64,000 nt of DNA from Lichenostomus cassidix (GCA_008360975.2 CM039184.1:69233056-69297055); one strand, 5' to 3'. Shown: positions 37,033 to 46,881, counted from the first letter of the stretch. Numbers and translations: made by a program. Notes: a model not told the origin generated them from the sequence alone.

Positions 37033-37075
37033 ATTAAAAATAACTTAATTTTGAGTCAATTAAGTTATTTTTAAT
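37033..37075. repeat. perfect 18-bp inverted repeat (AT-rich hairpin)
   Basis: The left arm at 37033-37050 (begins ATTAAAAATAAC) and the right arm at 37058-37075 (ends GTTATTTTTAAT) are exact reverse complements, separated by the 7-base loop TTGAGTC. It could extrude as a cruciform, fold as an RNA hairpin, or be a remnant of a small inverted-repeat element. The flanks show no obvious target-site duplication. Confidence 0.8.
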
Positions 37076-37430
37076 AACTAAAATGTCAATTAATTTGGTA
37101 TCTTTACTAGTGCTTTATTTATTGTAAAAGCCACTGTGACAAGCCACTCTCCTGCTAATCTGCATGATATCCAGCAGATAGTGAGCCATTGCCTAACCTC
37201 AGAAATGTCCGAATGGAGCTATGGAATTACTCCAGTCCTTTGTGGGTTTGGCAAAGACTTTGTAGGATTTCTAGTGACGTATGCTGGGCCTGACTCAAAT
37301 CCCAGCAATGGAAATTTCTTTGATTTGGCTTATTGTTACTTCTGACCCTGTAAATGTGGGAAGCACTCAGGCATTAAGAAAGACATTGTTTCCCTGACAT
37401 ATCAGTTGCTCACTGCTATTTACATCAATT

Positions 37431-37485
37431 GAAACAGAATTAAAATTCCAGTTTGATTTTTCCTCTTTTACTTTCAAAGCACTTA
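37431..37485 (+). repeat. dispersed duplication, copy 1
   Basis: Begins GAAACAGAATTAAAATTCCA and runs through CTTTTACTTTCAAAGCACTT. It matches 38105-38159 base for base except for three substitutions by my count, over 55 bases and 674 bp apart. It is not a repeat family I recognise, so it is probably a local duplication. Confidence 0.8.
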
Positions 37486-37531
37486 AAATAACACCAATTC
37501 GATGCCCGTCCAACAATCATGTTGGATGGTT

Positions 37532-37571
37532 TGTTATGTACACAGCATGATTATGTGTTATGTACACAGCA
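37532..37571 (+). repeat. 16-bp direct repeat TGTTATGTACACAGCA, two copies
   Basis: TGTTATGTACACAGCA occurs at 37532-37547 and again at 37556-37571 with an 8-bp spacer. A shorter related word, TGTTATGTACACA, recurs near 48283 in STX18 intron 1. No function is assigned. Confidence 0.8.
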
Positions 37572-38104
37572 CAGTATTCAAAGTTTCTTGTGAGAAAATT
37601 GAAAAAATTGTTGCTATTTCACAATTCCCTTGCTCCTTCACAGACCAAATTGTCTGTAAATAACTTCAGAGAAGCTCTCTCAATTTTCTCCCCTCTTCTC
37701 CTTTACAATAATTCTTCAAATAGTTTTTTTCTATATTTTAATTTTTCTACCCTTTTTGCATTTTTGTTCTAGCCATCCTCTTGTAAGGACCACCCTACCA
37801 TCACTTTTGCAGGTTATTAACATGGAATCAATGTAAGATCATTCCTCAGTTATTCCTTTTTAATACAAGACATTAGTATGCTGTGTGCAGTGTTCCATGA
37901 CTGAAGTTCATCTTAATATTTCATAATAGCTTTTTAAAATCAATTTTTATTAAGCGGCTGGAATTTTAGAGAGTACCTAATTTGCTTTCACTCTGAAACC
38001 CATGAATCTGGAGAACAATGTTCCAGTTATAATTTTCTCTGAAAATGTCTATTGTTAAACATCATATATACAGACATGTTTTAAGGCAAAAATATATTTT
38101 CCAT

Positions 38105-38159
38105 GAAACAGAATTAAAATTCCAGTTGGATTTTACCTCTTTTACTTTCAAAGCACTTG
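38105..38159 (+). repeat. dispersed duplication, copy 2
   Basis: Second copy of the 55-base unit described at 37431-37485, same orientation, with three visible differences. Similarity stops abruptly on both sides. Confidence 0.8.
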
Positions 38160-39756
38160 AAGGGTTTCTGTTTTTTAACTATTATTGGCATAAATATTGT
38201 CATGATGGTCTAGTTCCAAGCAGAATAAGAGAATCTTGATGTTACTGCCAATTGAACTGGTTTCTAGCAGTCAATATTTGTTGCCACAGACAGTACAAGT
38301 TGCTTGTAGCTATGCAGTTCATATCCATTCTTCCCACAAAACTTTGTTTCAATGAAGTGACCATATTTTCTTTGTACAAGTTGTACTGTCTTCCAGTGCT
38401 TTTAAACACCAAAGACAATTTCTTTACACATCCACAAAGTTGTATTTACTTTGAGTGTAAACCAGTGAGCATGTGTGCTATTGGCTTAAAAGTTCAAACT
38501 GTCATCAAACACAGTTTCTCCCTTTTTTATTTTTCTTGGTTACAAATGTGCGCTGTGACCAAACTGCCTTCTTCTTGATATTCTGTTCAGTTTGCAACAC
38601 TGCCTTCACATAAAGAAAGTTACTGGGTTTATGCCAGAAAAAAATACAAAATGTATAAAATGGACCACATGTAGTTTTCTATTGCCTGTGCCAAATTAGG
38701 ACCTTTGGAATATCGGGAAGAACTTCAGTAGCTTTATCCCTTTTGTTTATCTCTCACACCAAAGGAAATTACAATTTGAGGAGTTACCTGTCTCTGAGAC
38801 AACCCCACAAGCCCCTCTTTAATGGGTACATCGATCGATAATCACAGGGAAACATGAACTCCTTTTTACTGGCAGGTTTTCCCAGGACATTTTACTGGAA
38901 GTGCCTGTTAAGCCTGTACACCAAGACCTGATGATCAACTTGCTCTCCTCACACCACACACAAAACTGTTATAGTTTGCAAAGTCCTAATTTCTTCTCTT
39001 CCAGACATGTTCTTGCTGAGGCACAGCAAAGTGCACAGTGCATGTGGTCTTACCAATTTACCTGCATTTCTTGTGGTGGGACTGTAGTCCTTTGTGTGTG
39101 TTTCTGGAATTTTACTCCAACCTTAAAATCTTAAATTTCAAGGTTAGTGTTTTTAACAATTACAGGAAGCTCCAGCATGTACTATTGAAACCTATCTGCT
39201 CCAAAGTAAGCTCTAAGCTTTTAAAAGAAGGTGGCTGTGGAAGTGCAAATGACTACCGAGGAGATGCAGTTACTGTATACAGGAAGCTCGGATCAAGTTC
39301 AAATGAAAGCTCTGGGCACCAGTTCTTAGCAACTGATTTTAAAGCACTTGTAATCTTCAAAGCTATCTATTTATCTCTACAGCAGAGGCCCTGGGTATTA
39401 TATAGCTAATGAGTTAGACCATTTGAGCAACCTTCTTTCACATTAAAAAGGTACTTTAACTTTTTCTTTTGCCAGATTAACTGTTCAGTCTATTTCTGAC
39501 AGATGAGATCAGCTATATGGAATTTTAATACTCTGTTTCTTCTAAATCATGTCTCTGTTTATTTCCTTGGGCCAAAATGGAAGTTTTAAGACTGTTGAGA
39601 TTCAAAATTGGTTGTGCAATATTACTATAACTATTTTGGGGTATTTTTCAGTAACTATTGGTCACATGCATAAAGCACAAATAAATAAGAAAAAGTAGAA
39701 AAAAAGACATGATCTTGTTCCCAAAGAATTTCCAGCTAAGGTCCTGAACTAGTAAA

Positions 39757-39845
39757 AGAGTTATGTGCTTAACTGTGTGTGCCTTGTGAGGTTCCATTGA
39801 CCTTGGTGGGAGTATTCAAATCAGTTTAATATGTGCATAAATCTG
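39757..39845. repeat. degraded ancient amniote repeat fragment
   Basis: GAGTTATGTGCTTAACTGTG, TTCCATTGACCTTGGTGGGA and AATATGTGCATAAATCTG echo an old repeat with alternating 'TGTGCTTAA' and 'CCCATTGACTTCAATGGGA' words. The match is imperfect, and family assignment is tentative. Confidence 0.35.
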
Positions 39846-41494
39846 CAAAATTAGGAGGTAAACTATAGTACGTCTGTTAAAATTTACTCTGCTTTAATGA
39901 ACTGTAGATTCCTCTTTCTGTTGGTCAAAAATATGTATAGAGTATTCTAGTTATTTTAAAGAATCTAAATTTCATTAGAAAATAATTAAACTATTACTTG
40001 ACATAGGTACTAATACATTGTTTTCTTCTAAAAGCAGGAAGGGAAGTGAAGTTCAAAATTTCAAAGTATCTTTCATATTTCTACAGTTTAAATGTTAAAA
40101 AAGCAGCACTCTAATAGGAAAAACTCTGTACATTCTTATCCAATGGCCACTTAAATGAGAATATTTCAAGGGAGCGTAAATGTTATCTTCATTAAATATT
40201 ATGCACATATAGCTGAATGTGCACAAACCCACAGGTTAATGCTATCACCTCCACTTTCAGGAGCATACTACCATGGGCCACGGAGTGAACTTCCTTCTGC
40301 TGGCAAAAAGTTACCTGTGCAAGCACCTGTGAAATAACGTGTATGTGGAATGAGTTATGGTAAGGATGGCAGAACCACACCACATGAAAATAACCTCAAC
40401 AGGTAGCATTCATGAACATGTCTCAGAAATGTCTTCAAGGAGTTTATGATTGAGGATGTCAGTATGATCAAGTCACTCCTGGAAGTTTATTAAATGTGAC
40501 TGCTCTGGTTTTTGTAAAGCAAGCAAAAGAAAATCCATCAATATTAGGAAACATGTGAAAGGATCTGATTTAGTATGAATGTGTTTCACAGAGCATTATT
40601 ACACATGCCCTTTGCTGAAGTATCATTATACTGAATTTCTTAATCTTGAAAGAGCAAAGCATTTGGCTCAGGGTTCAATCAAGTACTGCTGGCATTCCTG
40701 GAGAGACAATTTTAATCTCCTTCATTGTCCACTTATTAAATACCTTAAATATATTCTCATGGTAAATCCAGCACCGAGGACAGAGACTTAAAACAGTTTA
40801 TTCCTTTAATTAGAAATACATATCCATACCACAATAAAACCACAATTTAAAATAGAACAATAATAACAAAGTATGAATGAATGCTAACTACAATGTGAGT
40901 GAACCACTAATATATAACTAAGGTTGAACTGATGGGAATTTAACTGAAAGCAGAGTAGTAATCAGCATGAGAAGAAAGCCTGATACTCTGGAGAAGATAG
41001 GAAAAATAGTTCTGGTTGATTAAGTTCCAGCCCACTGGGGTGAGGATTTTGAAATTGTGTTCTTTGGTGACTCTCAGGCAGTGTGCTTCTGGTCAGTGAA
41101 AGGACAGTTAAAAACTACACGGTGTCTGGTAGATCCCAGAGCATTGGATGGCACATATATATGCATAAGCATATATATTGAAACACCACTACTAGTTATT
41201 AGGTTAGAAGCTCTGTGCCATGCTATCTCACACAGCCAGGCTGCTGCACAGAACATGAAAATAAAGTTGCCTCGATAATGAAGGATATTTCACAAAGCTT
41301 ATTTTGGAATCAGATTACAAACCCTGTGATACATCTTGCAGGTACTGATGTGCCACTGCCCCAGTGCAGGATGGCAGCAGATGGGGGCACGTGGGATTCA
41401 GCCTTCTCTTCAGAAGAAACCATGGCTGCACCCTCCGGGGGTAACAAGGCTGTTCCAGCTACACATCTCAGGGATGTGTGATCATGGGACATAC

Positions 41495-41796
41495 ACAGAA
41501 TCACAGAAACACAGAATATTCTGTGTTGGAAGAGACCCACAAGGATCCAGCTCCGGGCCCTGCACAGGACACCCCAGGAGTCACAGCAAGCACCTGGGAG
41601 CATTGTCCAAACCTTCCTGAGCACTGCCAGGCTTGGTGCTGTGACCACTGCCCTGAGGAGCTGTTCCAGTGCCCAACCACCCTCTGGGTGAAGAACCTTT
41701 TCCTAAAATCCAACCCAAACCTCCCTGACACAACTTCAAGCCATTCCCTCGAGTCCTGTCCCTGTCCCCACGGAGGAGAGATCAGTGCCTGATCAC
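41495..41796 (-). mobile_element. CR1 LINE 3'-end fragment, minus strand, near the STX18 promoter
   Basis: Read on the - strand this is a CR1 3' end of about 300 bp. On the + strand it shows CAGAATCACAGAA, GTTGGAAGAGACCCACAAGG, CCCTGCACAGGACACCCCAG, GAGCATTGTCCAAACC, CAGGCTTGGTGCTGTGACCA, TGTTCCAGTGCCCAACCACC and CTCTGGGTGAAGAACCTTTT. It is only modestly diverged from the avian CR1 pattern, so it is probably the youngest CR1 here. It ends about 570 bp upstream of the STX18 ATG. Three overlapping frames of about 100 codons through it are not genes: they lie in the CR1 3' region and carry no reverse-transcriptase core. Confidence 0.9.
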
Positions 41797-42051
41797 ACCT
41801 ATGCACGTTTCCTAGGGCAGTCTCACACGAGCGCCTACCCCAGACCCCTACCCCAGTGCAGATCTGCTCAATATGTACTAATCAAACCTAATTAACCTGC
41901 CCTGCCACAGCACCGCTTGGCGACACCCGGCAGGGGCGGCGACACACTGTGCAGGTTCTATTCTCCTCACGGCGTTTCCGTAGCTTGGGCTGCCTGGGCA
42001 GTCCCGCCGCGACACGGCTCGCGGCCCCGCGCAGGGCGCTGTTATCCCGGC

Positions 42052-42249
42052 GGTGTCACCGGGGGTGTCACAGGGGTTGGCACAGGGGGTGTCACAGGGG
42101 TTGGCACAGGGGTGTCACAGGGGTTGGCACAGGGGGTGTCACAGGGGTGTCACAGGGGTTGGCACAGGGGGTGTCACAGGGGGTGTCACAGGGGTGTCAC
42201 AGGGGTTGGCACAGGGGTTGGCACAGGGGGTGTCACCGTGGGTGTCACC
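42052..42249 (+). repeat. G-rich minisatellite in the STX18 promoter
   Basis: About 198 bp of two interleaved short units, GGTGTCACAGGG and GGTTGGCACAGGG, each 11-13 bases depending on the number of G. The array begins and ends with diverged GGTGTCACC units. G runs of four or five recur every 11-12 bases on the + strand, so long-loop G-quadruplexes are possible. It lies immediately upstream of the GC boxes. Long frames through it (for example the CHRGWHRG-type translation) are artefacts of the repeat. Confidence 0.9.
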
Positions 42250-42269
42250 ATGCCCCGGCGCGGCCTCTC

Positions 42270-42368
42270 CTCCCCTCCCCGCCCCGCCCGCCCCGCCGCG
42301 CAGGGCGGAACGCTCCGCGCAGGGCCGCGTTGTGCGGGGAAGGGTGCGCGGAGGCACCGGCGGCCGCC
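42270..42368 (+). promoter_or_regulatory. STX18: STX18 core promoter / 5' UTR, TATA-less with GC boxes
   Basis: CCTCCCCGCCCCGCCCGCCC at about 42274-42293 holds overlapping Sp1-type GC boxes, and GGGCGG recurs at 42303-42308. No TATA box is seen. The ATG follows at 42369, so transcription probably starts in this ~100-bp interval. The exact start site cannot be read from sequence. Confidence 0.65.
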
Positions 42369-42533
42369 ATGGCGGTGGACATCACCCTGCTGTTCAAGGC
42401 CAGCGTGAAGACCGTGAAGACCCGCAACAAGGCGCTGGGGGTGGCGGCGGCGGGGGACAGCCCCAGGGACGAGCTGCTCAAACGGGGCGCAGCCCGCTCC
42501 AAGAGCGACTTCACCAGCCGGGCGCGGGAGGTG
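42369..42533 (+). CDS. STX18: STX18 coding exon 1 (syntaxin-18 N-terminus, residues 1-55)
   Basis: Encodes 55 residues beginning MAVDITLLFKASVKTVKT and ending TSRAREV. This closely matches the N-terminus of vertebrate syntaxin-18 as I remember it; human has Arg instead of Lys at position 10 and a longer glycine-rich loop near residue 28. Syntaxin-18 is an ER-membrane Qa-SNARE that works with BNIP1/SEC20, USE1 and SEC22B and the NAG-RINT1-ZW10 tether in Golgi-to-ER retrograde fusion. Its extreme N-terminus is the SLY1/SCFD1-binding peptide, which this exon contains. The start is fixed by homology and by GCCGCCATGG; the frame is open upstream, so ORF length alone would mislead. The exon ends at GAGGTG|GTGAGT, after a complete codon (phase 0). 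The SNARE motif and C-terminal membrane anchor lie in later exons outside the window. Confidence 0.93.
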
Positions 42534-42805
42534 GTGAGTGCGGCCCCGGGGGGAGGGCGAGGGGCGGCCGGGACGCCGGCAGCGGCTCCGCCCGGGCGGG
42601 CAGCCCGCCCCTCACCGCCGCCTCGGAGCGTCCGGCGCTCCCCGGGGACGGCCAGCGGGCCCCGGAGCCGCCCGCAAAGAGCCCCGGGGCGGCGCTTTCC
42701 CACACGGGTGTGGGCTGGGAGCGCGGCGTGAGAGCCGGGGCCCGGCGCTGCCGCGGCGGCTGGGATCGGCTCCGAGCCCGCCTGTCGCCCGCCATCCCCG
42801 CGGCG

Positions 42806-43014
42806 CGGCTCCTCCTGCCAGGGCTGCGTTGTGTCCGTGCGGCTCCTCCTGCCAGGGCTGCCTTGTGTCCTTGCGGACCCTCCTGCCAGGGCTGCCTTGT
42901 GTCCGTGCGGACCCTCCTGCCAGGGCTGCCTTGTGTCCGTGCGGACCCTCCTGCCAGGGCTGCCTTGTGTCCGTGCGGACCCGCCCCCCCTGCCAGGGCT
43001 GTGGTGTGTCCGTG
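42806..43014 (+). repeat. 34-bp tandem array in the start of STX18 intron 1
   Basis: Five 34-bp units start at 42806, 42840, 42874, 42908 and 42942, followed by a diverged 39-bp unit at 42976-43014 and a partial unit after it. Each contains CCTGCCAGGGCTG and a TTGTGTCCGTG-type end. The middle three units are identical or nearly so, implying recent expansion. Each unit carries CpGs, so the array contributes to the CpG island. Overlapping frames through it encode low-complexity Cys/Pro/Gly peptides and are not genes. Confidence 0.92.
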
Positions 43015-43989
43015 CGGACCCGCCGCCCCTCCGCGCCGAGCCTGCGTGCGCACGGGTGTTTGTTTCCTCCCGGCGCCTGCCACGTAACAGAGCGCTGCCG
43101 TAGCGCACACGTTCGGCAGCGTTAGTAATGCTGCTCCCTGCATGTTGTCTTTGGCTTGATTGCTTCCCCTGTCTCACGGGGAGTTCCCAGTTTTCTCTCT
43201 GAACTCTTCACCCTGTCTGAGTTTCCTCAGTGCACTGTCCAGACAACGGAAAGGCCAAAGGTTTAGAGAAAAATTGTTTAATTTGCAAGATCACCAGGTG
43301 AAGTAACTAGCTAATGCCAATGGCGATGACCTGAAGGGAACAATGGTTTTAATTAATGGTGCTTATATAAACAATGACTTTAGAGAAGAGGCAAAAGCTA
43401 AAATGTGTTGCTGAAGCATATGTGAACACATGGTACCTGTTGACAGCTGATCAGTGAAAAGGAGCAAGATGGACTGGCCTTGCTCTGTAACTCCTGCACC
43501 ATTGCAACAGAGAGACAGCAACCCACCAGACCACAGAACATCATTTTAATGTGTGAATAAAACATTGAAACTGCAGCTGGAAAAATAAGCTTTGTAGTAA
43601 AATAAGGGATTATTTAAACTGTTTGTTTCAGCCAAATACAGTTCAGTTTGATTGTGTATGTGTCAAAGCCTCTTGCAAATACTTTGTTGCTGCCTTTTGA
43701 TTAAAAGTTTAACTGCTTCAGCCAAGACTACGCAGCTTGGCTTGGAAACATAATCTTTGACAGATGCATTAATTCTTTAATGCATTTATTTTTATAAGCT
43801 CTCCAAAAGCTAATGAATTCTTGTCAATGTACAGGCCTCTTGTTTGTTTTTTTTTAATCTGAGGAAGGTATCAAATAGTTAACTAATGTTGTCTGTAAAA
43901 CTTGTAATGAAAGACACTGGTCAGACTCCATATAGGATAGCAGTGAAGACCCTGAATAAGCTACTTAGTCACCACTTTCTTTATATCTT

Positions 43990-44385
43990 ACTTGAATAAG
44001 AATAGAGCCATCAGCTACTCCAACTGCCTGACCCCTTCAGGGCTGAGCAAGTTAAAAGCAAGTTGTTATAGGCATCATCTAGACGCCTCTTGAACAGCGA
44101 CAGACTTGTGGCATCAACCACCTCTCTGAGAAGCCTCTTCTGGTGTTTGACCACCCACTCTTTAAAGAATGCTTCCTTATGTTCAGCCTCTAAGCATCCC
44201 CTGGTACAGCTTTGAGCCATTCCCAGTCATCCTAACTCTGGATACCAGAGGGAAAAGATGGGCACTTCCTTCTTCATGTCCTCTCCTCAGGAAAATGTAG
44301 AGTAACGAGGTTGTGCCTCAGCCTCTTTTTCTCCAAACCAGAGAAGCCCAAAGTCCTTAGTGCAAGTTCTCCATCTGACACGCAG
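43990..44385 (-). mobile_element. CR1 LINE 3' fragment, minus strand, in intron 1
   Basis: On the + strand it shows GGCATCATCTAGACGCCTCT, TGAACAGCGACAGACTTGTG, GCATCAACCACCTCTCTGAG, AAGCCTCTTCTGGTGTTTGA, CCACCCACTCTTTAAAGAAT, TTTGAGCCATTCCCAGTCAT and CCTCAGCCTCTTTTTCTCCA. This is the familiar reverse complement of the CR1 region just before the 3' end. It is more diverged than the copy at 41495-41796. No reverse-transcriptase frame survives. Confidence 0.85.
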
Positions 44386-45589
44386 ATGTGGAAATAGCAA
44401 AATAATAGAGTCTACACACAAAACTACTCCTTTCAACATTATAGTCTGTGTGGGTTTGCATAGGTCTTGCAGGTAGAGCTGTGCTGATGTTGCTTATGTT
44501 CCAAGCTCCAGGAGCAGCAGCCAGTCACTCACAGCTGCAACACAGCTGGAATGTGGGGCTGGGTGGGCATTTAGCTGCAGGATGAGTTCTCCTCTCTAGC
44601 CCGTCCCACAGAGGTTTTGTATCATGTAATTGATATGTTTTAGCACTTTGCTAAACTGTATTAAGCAACATAAGTATCATACATTGTATGTTCTCTTTCT
44701 CCTTTGTGCTCCTGAAGGGCTGTGAGTTTGCTGTAGATCCAAGACTATGGAGATGTTTTTGGATTTTGACTTTTTTGTAGACATTCTCTAAGTGATGTTT
44801 AAGAAGGAAAATTGAAGGTGTTTAGCATTTGGAGAAGTTGACAAAATTGTGACAGGTAATCCCACACAGCTTCAGTATTTATAGTAAAATTACATTTTGC
44901 CTGGGAGATAAAGTGTAAACAGGAATTTATAATTCTCAAACCTAACATGATTTTCTTAGATGGATTGAAGGAGGCACAGAGACTATAGAATTGTGTCAAA
45001 TATTGATATTGTGTAGGCAAGCTGGTTTAGAGATGTGTGCTCTAGGTGTTTTGTGTTAATCACAAGAAAATATTTCAACATCCTATATTATTTGTATTTT
45101 TTTGGAGGTGGATATTTTATGCTCATGCATACTGTGTTGCTGTAGCCTCTGAGGAGCTGATGAATATTTTTGTATTTGAGACGAAGTTGTTAACACAAGG
45201 GTGTTAGGAGGTCATCTGTACCCATGGTAATGTTAGTTGCAGAGACTGGTGTTGCTGGTGACATTATTAAACTGTGACAAAACTGATCCATTCATATAAA
45301 ATGAAGATGAATGTTACAGCTCTGAGCTATTGAAAGGATTTTCTTTGCCCCAGCATTGACCCATCACTGTTTATTTGGTTTGGGGTTTTTTTGGTAGGTC
45401 AGCTGCATTGTGCAACCACCGGGTTGTCAGATATGTAATGTGACTTATCCTTTTTTATGGTGAATAGTTTCAGCACCTCTCCATCTCTTCACCAATTGCG
45501 TATTGATTAGGACCAGGTAAGAAGTGATTGTTGAAGAATTCCCTACAGCAAAGCTCCAGTAACAGTGACAGACTTTCTATTAGTGCTCT

Positions 45590-46223
45590 CATCACCTGGG
45601 CAGGGGAGACAAAATAGAATGAAAGGCTCGTGGGTCAGGATAAAGACAGGGGGAGATCTCATAGCAATTGCCATGGGCAAAACCAACTTGAATTGGGGAA
45701 AATGAGTTTAATTTATTACCAATCAAATCAGAATAGGATAATAAGAAATAAACCAAAATATTAAAAACATTTTCCCCCCACTCCTCCCATCTTCCCAAGC
45801 TGAACTTCACTCCCAGTTCTTTACCTCCTCCCCACCAGTTGTACAGGGGATCAGTTCAGTGGGCTGCAGGGACACAGCTGCCTCACCATGGGCTGCACCA
45901 CAGGCTGCAGGGGAATCTCTGCTCCAGCACCTGGAGCACATCTTGTACCTGCTGCACTGACCTTGGTGTCTGCAGGGCTGTTCCTCTCACGTTCTCTCTC
46001 CTCTCTCCTGCTGCAGTTACTGCTGTGCAGCAACACTTTTTCACCCCCTTAACGTTGTTATCCTGGAGGCACAGCCACTGTTGCTGCTGGGCTTGTCCTT
46101 GGCCAGCAGCAGGTCTGTCCTGGAGCTGGCTGGTGTTGGCTCTGTTGGACATCAGGGAAGCTTCTGACAGCTTCTCACAGTAGCCAACCCTTTAGCTTCC
46201 CACTACTAACACCTTGCCACACA
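45590..46223 (-). mobile_element. endogenous retrovirus LTR fragment, passerine type, minus strand
   Basis: Read on the - strand it starts TGTGTGGCAAGG (right edge 46212-46223), with the expected TG terminus. It continues through GAAGCTGTCAGAAGCTTCCC and a G-rich middle, and ends near TTATCCTGACCCACGAGCC and CTCCCCTGCCCAG (45592-45650). The arrangement matches an LTR class I recognise from songbird genomes. The left terminus and any target-site duplication are unclear. There is no gag, pol or env coding sequence next to it, so it is a solo or truncated LTR. The 114- and 89-codon frames inside it are chance. Confidence 0.65.
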
Positions 46224-46394
46224 AATCCAATGCATTTGTTCCTTGGTGTGGTGTCAGCTTTGGGATTAAGCTAAAATGATTGAAGAATTTTAAGGATTAG
46301 AGCAAAAGTATTTAAGTAAAAAAAAAAAAAAAAAGGGCTTGCAGTAAGTGACCAGTGACAACTACAAGCAGTTCAGAGCCCCAGTATGTGGCCA

Positions 46395-46881
46395 TACTAG
46401 TTTGAAAAACGAACCAGTGGGAGATCACAAGTCAGAATTATAATTTAATAGGAATATTAAAAATAAATGCAATAATACAAGAAAAAACACTGACAGAGTC
46501 AGATTCAACCTGATACCCTGTTAGGGTGGTGGTAGCAGTCCAAGTGAAGTATAGGTTGAAGCAGTGATCCTGTGGAAGGTCTGGTCTCTAGCTGAAGCTC
46601 CAGTGGTAGCTCTTGTCCTCTGGGAACCCAGCAGACAGGGCTGACTTGGGCAGTTCCCAGGCCAGGTTATATCCAGGTGGGAATGCTTGGCTCCTCCCTC
46701 CTGGGTGGAGCATCTCACAATAGGATGAGATAATTCCATGAGTCATGCAGTTGGTTCTTGATAGCTCATTAACAGTTATCAGGGGTGAGTCACAGCAGGA
46801 GATAACAACCAGTGCCCCACCTGCTTTAACAGCTTGTAGAGGTAATAGAATACATCTGTGTTGCAGCCTAGGACAGTGACA
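46395..46881 (-). mobile_element. second endogenous retrovirus LTR fragment, minus strand
   Basis: The + strand shows GGTGGGAATGCTTGGCTCCT, CCCTCCTGGGTGGAGCATCT, CACAATAGGATGAGATAATT and ACCCAGCAGACAGGGCTGAC, in the order of another LTR type I associate with passerine ERVs. The - strand would begin TGTCACTGTCCTAGG (right edge at 46881). An A-run (about 46318-46335) lies between this and the LTR at 45590-46223. No viral coding sequence is present. Termini are uncertain, and family naming needs a repeat library. Confidence 0.55.

Larger units (their letters stand above)
35261..41494. other. AT-rich intergenic DNA with short duplications
   Basis: No gene recognised. Notable structures are an 18-bp perfect hairpin at 37033-37075, a 55-bp dispersed duplication (37431-37485 and 38105-38159), a 16-bp direct repeat at 37532/37556, and a decayed old repeat at 39757-39845. 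Other open frames (up to 123 codons) look like chance. Confidence 0.5.
41925..43125. promoter_or_regulatory. STX18: CpG island of STX18
   Basis: CpG density and GC content rise sharply near 41925 and fall near 43125, against a CpG-poor AT-rich background on both sides. The island spans the promoter, 5' UTR, coding exon 1 and the first ~590 bp of intron 1, as expected for a broadly expressed housekeeping-type gene. It is interrupted by two tandem arrays (42052-42249 and 42806-43014). Confidence 0.9.

Noticed and set aside
41310..41806. Frames of about 100 codons on both strands near 41.3-41.8 kb
   Set aside because: They lie in a CR1 3' region, which has no coding sequence of its own in this fragment.
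41917..43177. Long overlapping frames of 163-344 codons on both strands across the CpG island
   Set aside because: GC-rich DNA has few stops and the frames run through two tandem arrays. Only the 55-codon stretch 42369-42533 matches a known protein.
45839..46183. 114-codon + frame and overlapping - frames
   Set aside because: Inside an LTR fragment; they match no viral or cellular protein I recognise.
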